From: Pseudoneobacillus sp042683745
GTDB lineage: Bacteria; Bacillota; Bacilli; Bacillales; Cytobacillaceae
Direction of reading: 5' to 3'
Length of the DNA: 64,000 nt
Assembly (NCBI RefSeq): GCF_042683745.1
Contig: NZ_JBHUJX010000012.1
Coordinates: 124,001 to 188,000 of the forward strand
Shown here: positions 60,194-64,000 of the stretch, one piece after another
Layout of the letters: each line of letters opens with the position of its first letter
Position numbering within the stretch: the first letter of the stretch is position 1
Notes under the pieces: model-generated
The model's database searches: none
What the model saw: only the letters and a program-made list of their open reading frames with translations
Told to the model about the DNA's origin: nothing
Made by a program: the position numbers and the translations under genes

Positions 60194-61897
60194 TCATGTT
60201 AGTTTAAATTGATTTGATAAGACTTCCATTTCATAAGCTAAATGGACAAGTAGGTGGATAGCTGAAGAAATTTCCTCCATTGAAGCTGTTTGATGTTCCG
60301 ATGACGCTGCAACTTGTTGCATTTTTAATGATATATCTTTTGATATACGCGTTATTTGATCGATCTGATTATTTGCTTTTTCAATCTCCTGCTGTATGAA
60401 TAAATTTGTTGTAAATACCTGTGATACTTCATCACTAACTTTCTCGGTCGAGATTTTTATTTCATCGAAAGAAGCGCCTGCCATATTTACTTTTTCCATA
60501 CCAGTTTGGACCGTTTTCTTCCCGAGTTCAGTAAGCTGAACTGCTTCGGTTGTTTTCTGTTCCATTTCAAAGACTATTCTTTTAATAGAATCAATGCTAT
60601 TTGATGTTTCTTCTGCTAGATCCCGAATCTTTTCAGCCACAACAGCAAATCCTTTTCCGTGTTCACCCGCTCTAGCACTTTCAATGGAGGCATTTAAAGC
60701 TAATAGATTCGTTTGTTTGGATATATTCATAATGATATTTAAAATATTGTGTACTGTATTGGACTTTTCTTGAAGCTCTTTCATCGTTTTCGAAATGTTG
60801 TTTGTGCTTAATTGAATATGGTTCATTTGTTGAATAGAATCTAAGATGATTTCATTTCCTTTATGTGCTTTCTTTGATGCTTCAGAAGATTCATAGGAAG
60901 TCGTTTTGATTTTATCAGACATTTTAGTCGTTTGGATCTTTAAATTTTTAAATGCATTTTGAATTTGTCCAGCCTCTTCTGCCTGATGATTAGCATACTC
61001 AGAAACACTCTGGAATGTATTTGAGATTTCTTCAACGAGACTAGTAATTTCATTAGTATTCACGGAAAGCTCTTCGGTTGAGGATGCCATTTCTTTTGAA
61101 GTAAAAGCGGATTGAAGGAGAGCTTTTTTTAAATTCTCTACCATAATATTGAAATTTTCATTTAATAGTTGAATCTCACCAGACGCTTTTAATAATTTAG
61201 GTTCGGATCGTATATCACCTTCAGAAATCATCTTCGTATAATTCGTTAAGTCTTTTAATGGCAAAATGGTTTTTCGGACAAAAAGAACAATAATTGTTCC
61301 AGCAAGTAAAAGGGATAGGATACCGACGATAATGGTAGAGGAAACCATACTCCATGTTCTTTCAGTTAGTATTTTTGCATTAAAGTCTATCGCGCTGATG
61401 GCAACAATCTCACCATGTGTTTCGTGATCTTGAAAAATTGGAGCATATCCAGTTAATCTTTTCATTCCTCCAAATTCATATACTTTTGAAAAAATTGGCT
61501 CTTTCTTTGATTTTAATTTTTGTATTATTTTGGAGTCTATTAAAAATGAATCTCCTACATTTATACCTTGTGCTTGAAGATGCTCATCAGCGACAAGAAC
61601 TTTTCCATCCAGAGATAATAAATATTGATTAGAAAAAATAGGCTTATGTTCTGTTGTCCAGTTTATCTTTTTTCCTAATTCTTTTGCTTCAGAAGAAGAA
61701 AGGTCCTGCAGTTTTGAAATATCTTCATTCGTTAATAGTCCTGTAGTAATGTTTGCACATCCTAAAAGTTCAATACCTGCGGCTTCTTTCACTTTTAAAT
61801 AAGTCATTCGATAGTTTGTAAATGAGATCACAGTTAAACTGATCAAGGTAACTGATATAACAACCCAAGTTAATCTAGATAAAATTGACTTTTTCAA
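60194..61897 (-). CDS. Methyl-accepting chemotaxis protein
   Basis: This 567-residue chemoreceptor has a first helix (residues about 7-28), an extracellular sensor region of about 160 residues, a second helix, HAMP (LKDLTNYTKMISEGDIRSEP) and a long coiled-coil signalling domain with the hairpin tip ESARAGEHGKGFAVVAEKIR and NLLALNASIE. The sensor probably has a Cache-type fold and contains a Cys (LLGCANITTG), ligand unknown. TTG 61897 is preferred because GGGAG lies 7 bases upstream. It acts with the CheA/CheW system elsewhere. Confidence 0.9.
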   Translation of the reverse strand: MKKSILSRLTWVVISVTLISLTVISFTNYRMTYLKVKEAAGIELLGCANITTGLLTNEDISKLQDLSSSEAKELGKKINWTTEHKPIFSNQYLLSLDGKVLVADEHLQAQGINVGDSFLIDSKIIQKLKSKKEPIFSKVYEFGGMKRLTGYAPIFQDHETHGEIVAISAIDFNAKILTERTWSMVSSTIIVGILSLLLAGTIIVLFVRKTILPLKDLTNYTKMISEGDIRSEPKLLKASGEIQLLNENFNIMVENLKKALLQSAFTSKEMASSTEELSVNTNEITSLVEEISNTFQSVSEYANHQAEEAGQIQNAFKNLKIQTTKMSDKIKTTSYESSEASKKAHKGNEIILDSIQQMNHIQLSTNNISKTMKELQEKSNTVHNILNIIMNISKQTNLLALNASIESARAGEHGKGFAVVAEKIRDLAEETSNSIDSIKRIVFEMEQKTTEAVQLTELGKKTVQTGMEKVNMAGASFDEIKISTEKVSDEVSQVFTTNLFIQQEIEKANNQIDQITRISKDISLKMQQVAASSEHQTASMEEISSAIHLLVHLAYEMEVLSNQFKLT

Positions 61898-62068
61898 AAT
61901 AAATCTCCCATTTCCTTCGAAAATGATAGGCAAAATTACCCTACTATTCATATATACGGATTTTGCAAAATTTGAATGTGAGCAAAATCACATAATACAT
62001 AGAAAATTCCACTTTTATTATTTCGACCATCGTAGTAAAATGGGGTAATATATATATAAATCAACTTC

Positions 62069-62115
62069 ACCGCTTTAAAGTGCCGGGGGACTGACCCCCA
62101 GTGCTTTAAAGCGGT
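62069..62115. repeat. Imperfect 21-bp palindrome before the last MFS gene
   Basis: Left arm ACCGCTTTAAAGTGCC then GGGGG, a loop ACTGA, then CCCCC and GTGCTTTAAAGCGGT, with two wobbles and one mismatch. It lies 36 bp before the MFS start and resembles the palindrome at 58617. Confidence 0.7.
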
Positions 62116-62150
62116 AGAGTGTTATTGATTGTAGAAAGAGGATGACTTTT

Positions 62151-63404
62151 GTGGAGCATGATTTAGATCGGGTAAAGCAGAATGAGAGGTTAAGTATTTT
62201 AAATGGGGTTGCTTCGACGATTGTGGCTAATATTAGTAATAATTATTTTACTTTATTCGCCATTAGTGTTTTAGGGGCAACGAATTATCAAGTAGGATTG
62301 ATTGCGTCGCTTCCACAATTTATTGGGATGTTCGCCATGGTCATTGGTTCATTTTTTCTTGGTAGATTAGAAGAAAAGAAAAGATTTACAGGTCTTTCCA
62401 TTCTGTTTACAAGATTGTTCGTTTTCTCGATGGTTTTTGTTATGTATGTTCCTGTTGAGTATCGAAGTTGGGTCTTTGTCTTTTTAATCGGATTTATGAA
62501 TTTCCCGGGGTCATTTGCACTATTAAGCTGGCAAGCTTTTATCGGTGATCTTATTCCAGACAGCCGTAGAAATCGTTTTTTCAGTGAGCGAAATCGCATA
62601 TTAACTATTGTTGGAATGATTTCAACTTTTTTAATAGGAGTTTTATTACAACAATTCGATAAAGCAAATCCTGTACCGTATCAGTTTTTATTCTTTTTTG
62701 CTTTTGTTTTCGGTGTCATCGAAGTATTTTATCTTTTTAAACATGTTGAAAAGAAAAAAGAACATAAAAACAAAGTTAAAGAAAAAAAGGTAAGAAAAAA
62801 GATAAATATATTTAAAGATAAACGTTACATTACATTTCTATTATGCAGTCTCTATTTTAATTTTGGTTGGCAAATGGCATGGTCGCTTTTTAATATTTAT
62901 CAAATTAAATACGCGCATGCGACTGGATTATGGATTAGTCTATTTACGGTAGCTAACCAAATTGCACAAATTGCTAGCTACAAATGGTGGGGGAGAATGG
63001 CAGATAAACATGGTAATGCAAAAATGCTTATCGTAGTAGCATTAGGGATGTCAACCGCCCCAGTATTAACCATCCTATCACCTAATCTATATTACTTAAT
63101 TGCAGTAAACGCTACGTCGGGTTTATTTGTATCAGGTACTGTTCTTCTCTTGTTCAATCAGCTTCTCGAAGTGACAAAAGAAGAAAACCGAAGCAGCTAT
63201 ATTGCCAATTACAATATTTTACTTGCCATTGTTGGTTTCGTCGCACCACAAATCGGAATTTTTCTTTTAGAGTACTCTAGCATTAATATCGCGATGACAA
63301 CATCGACAATCATGAGAGCGTCTAGCGCGTTTGTATTTTTATGGTTGTTTATGGCATTGAAAAATAAGAGACAACCCAAAGTAACGTCTTCCACTTCTAT
63401 CTAG
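62151..63404 (+). CDS. MFS transporter
   Basis: This 417-residue membrane protein starts at GTG 62151 (AAAGAGG at a good distance; the ATG at 62142 would abut it). It has about 12 helices, motif A in GSFFLGRLEEKKRFTGL, and a long basic cytoplasmic loop (KKKEHKNKVKEKKVRKK) between halves. It is of the type found in many sporeformers near spore genes, but its substrate is unknown. Confidence 0.85.
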   Translation: MEHDLDRVKQNERLSILNGVASTIVANISNNYFTLFAISVLGATNYQVGLIASLPQFIGMFAMVIGSFFLGRLEEKKRFTGLSILFTRLFVFSMVFVMYVPVEYRSWVFVFLIGFMNFPGSFALLSWQAFIGDLIPDSRRNRFFSERNRILTIVGMISTFLIGVLLQQFDKANPVPYQFLFFFAFVFGVIEVFYLFKHVEKKKEHKNKVKEKKVRKKINIFKDKRYITFLLCSLYFNFGWQMAWSLFNIYQIKYAHATGLWISLFTVANQIAQIASYKWWGRMADKHGNAKMLIVVALGMSTAPVLTILSPNLYYLIAVNATSGLFVSGTVLLLFNQLLEVTKEENRSSYIANYNILLAIVGFVAPQIGIFLLEYSSINIAMTTSTIMRASSAFVFLWLFMALKNKRQPKVTSSTSI

Positions 63405-63462
63405 TTTGCCTTTAAAATATTGACTATAATAGAAAGACAAACGATTTGATGGGGGAGTTATC

Positions 63463-63690
63463 ATGAGTAAATGTAATTTAGACCATTCTTTAGAAGATGT
63501 AATGAAAAAATATGATTCTCAAATCGAGTTTCTACCCAATGAAATTCACGACCTATTTAAACTTTTTATTACGAAAAATCATTCACAAGAAACACTTAAT
63601 GAAGTTTTCCATTTATTAAAAAAATATGATTTGGCTGATGAAGAGGAAAAGGGCGCACGAAATAAGAAGTTTTTTCAAATTCTAAAATAA
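63463..63690 (+). CDS. Small acidic/basic helical protein of unknown function
   Basis: This 75-residue protein (ATG 63463 after GGGGGAG) is helical: SLEDVMKKYDSQIEFLP, HDLFKLFITKNHSQETLNEVFHLL. No motif or membrane span. It probably is a group-specific Bacillaceae protein. A strong terminator follows at once. Confidence 0.6.
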   Translation: MSKCNLDHSLEDVMKKYDSQIEFLPNEIHDLFKLFITKNHSQETLNEVFHLLKKYDLADEEEKGARNKKFFQILK

Positions 63691-63696
63691 AGATAA

Positions 63697-63731
63697 AAAG
63701 GTTTAGACATTCACTTCTAAACCTTTTTTAG
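63697..63731 (+). terminator. Rho-independent terminator
   Basis: AAAAAGGTTTAGA and TCTAAACCTTTTT pair around CATTCACT; the right arm is itself T-rich. Confidence 0.9.
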
Positions 63732-63750
63732 TAAATAGAAGAGGGATATT

Positions 63751-64000
63751 GTGAGTAATCAAATTAAAATCGCAATAAGAGCTCTAGTTGAATATGTTTA
63801 TCGAAGTGGGAGTATCGATCAAAGATTCCGAACCTCTCATTCCATGATAGAGGGTACGAAAGTCCATCAGAAAATTCAACATACATATCAAGAAAAGGAT
63901 TTAAAGGAAGTCCATTTACAAACAGTTTTAGAATCGAATGGGTATCAGTACGAAATTGAAGGGCGATGTGATGGGATCTTATTTTATGAAGAAAAAGTTA
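63751..64000 (+). CDS. DinG/XPD-like ATP-dependent DNA helicase, N-terminal part
   Basis: The gene starts at GTG 63751 (GAGGG upstream) and runs past the window end; 83 codons are seen. The segment IRALVEYVYRSGSID, SMIEGTKVHQKIQ and EIEGRCDGILF matches the PD-(D/E)XK-like N-terminal domain fused to XPD/DinG-type superfamily 2 helicases in Bacillaceae. The DG in RCDGILF fits the expected metal site. The motor domains lie beyond the window, so the helicase assignment depends on this domain alone. Confidence 0.7.
   Translation, partial: MSNQIKIAIRALVEYVYRSGSIDQRFRTSHSMIEGTKVHQKIQHTYQEKDLKEVHLQTVLESNGYQYEIEGRCDGILFYEEKV

Noticed and set aside
4847..63404. A multi-transporter resistance island
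   Set aside because: Five MFS genes lie far apart, have different regulators or none, and show no shared mobile-element borders.

Overview
The window is chromosomal DNA from a low-GC, endospore-forming Bacillaceae member. Support for this: strong GGAGG-type ribosome binding sites, TTG/GTG starts, spore-coat-like genes, a YkuD-type transpeptidase, a KinB-like sporulation kinase, S-box and preQ1-I riboswitches, a sigma-54 (SigL) promoter and the GC-rich dispersed intergenic repeats common in Bacillus relatives. I cannot name the genus. There is no rRNA, tRNA, CRISPR array, insertion sequence or convincing prophage. All assignments were read from the sequence by eye; no database search was run.

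Layout. 1-3.9 kb: a NAD cassette (Nudix/NrtR-like end, pncA, pncB, a divergent nadD, nadE). 3.9-8.5 kb: dispersed repeats, an HxlR regulator divergent from an MFS gene, a second MFS gene and a VOC gene broken by a stop codon. 8.7-19.4 kb: the most unusual region. It holds a spermidine-synthase-like enzyme, an N-formylglutamate-amidohydrolase-like enzyme, a COOH-NH2 ligase/YheCD ATP-grasp fusion, a stand-alone Mur ligase, PEP mutase, phosphonopyruvate decarboxylase, a cytidylyltransferase/2-aminoethylphosphonate (AEP) transaminase fusion and a Nudix hydrolase. 19.5-23.8 kb: two divergent coat-like genes, a large pyruvate-kinase-like protein, small proteins and a histidine phosphatase. 23.9-28.5 kb: a four-gene molybdenum hydroxylase operon with XdhC. 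28.6-38 kb: small proteins, a MerR-controlled oxidoreductase, a BsuPI-domain lipoprotein, aspartase, MFS, VOC and NTF2-like genes. 38-40.6 kb: copper nitrite reductase with three CRP/FNR-type palindromes, then a SAM riboswitch before an FbpA-like peptide gene and ykuD. 40.6-52.9 kb: MFS, recQ, an mhqR-like/ring-cleaving dioxygenase pair, a broken thermonuclease, a CPBP protein, a preQ1 riboswitch with a queuosine-precursor transporter, a nitronate-monooxygenase-like enzyme, a lipoprotein and a RocE-like permease behind a sigma-54 promoter. 53-64 kb: mprF with a frameshift, an orphan pair of Opp-type permeases, a LysM-NlpC/P60 hydrolase, a histidine kinase, a chemoreceptor, MFS and the start of a DinG/XPD-like helicase.

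How the genes work together. The strongest candidate for an undescribed system is 10.5-19.4 kb. Six same-strand genes with gaps of 0-50 bp could make phosphonopyruvate, phosphonoacetaldehyde, AEP and CMP-AEP, and the first two could build an amide- or peptide-linked acceptor. Spore-coat-like genes follow directly and YheCD proteins are linked to spores, so a phosphonate-decorated spore or envelope component is a reasonable inference. The acceptor and the transferase are not visible here.

Three genes carry disabling lesions (VOC, thermonuclease, mprF). Two of the lesions lie in short homopolymer runs, so sequencing or assembly error should be excluded before they are called pseudogenes.
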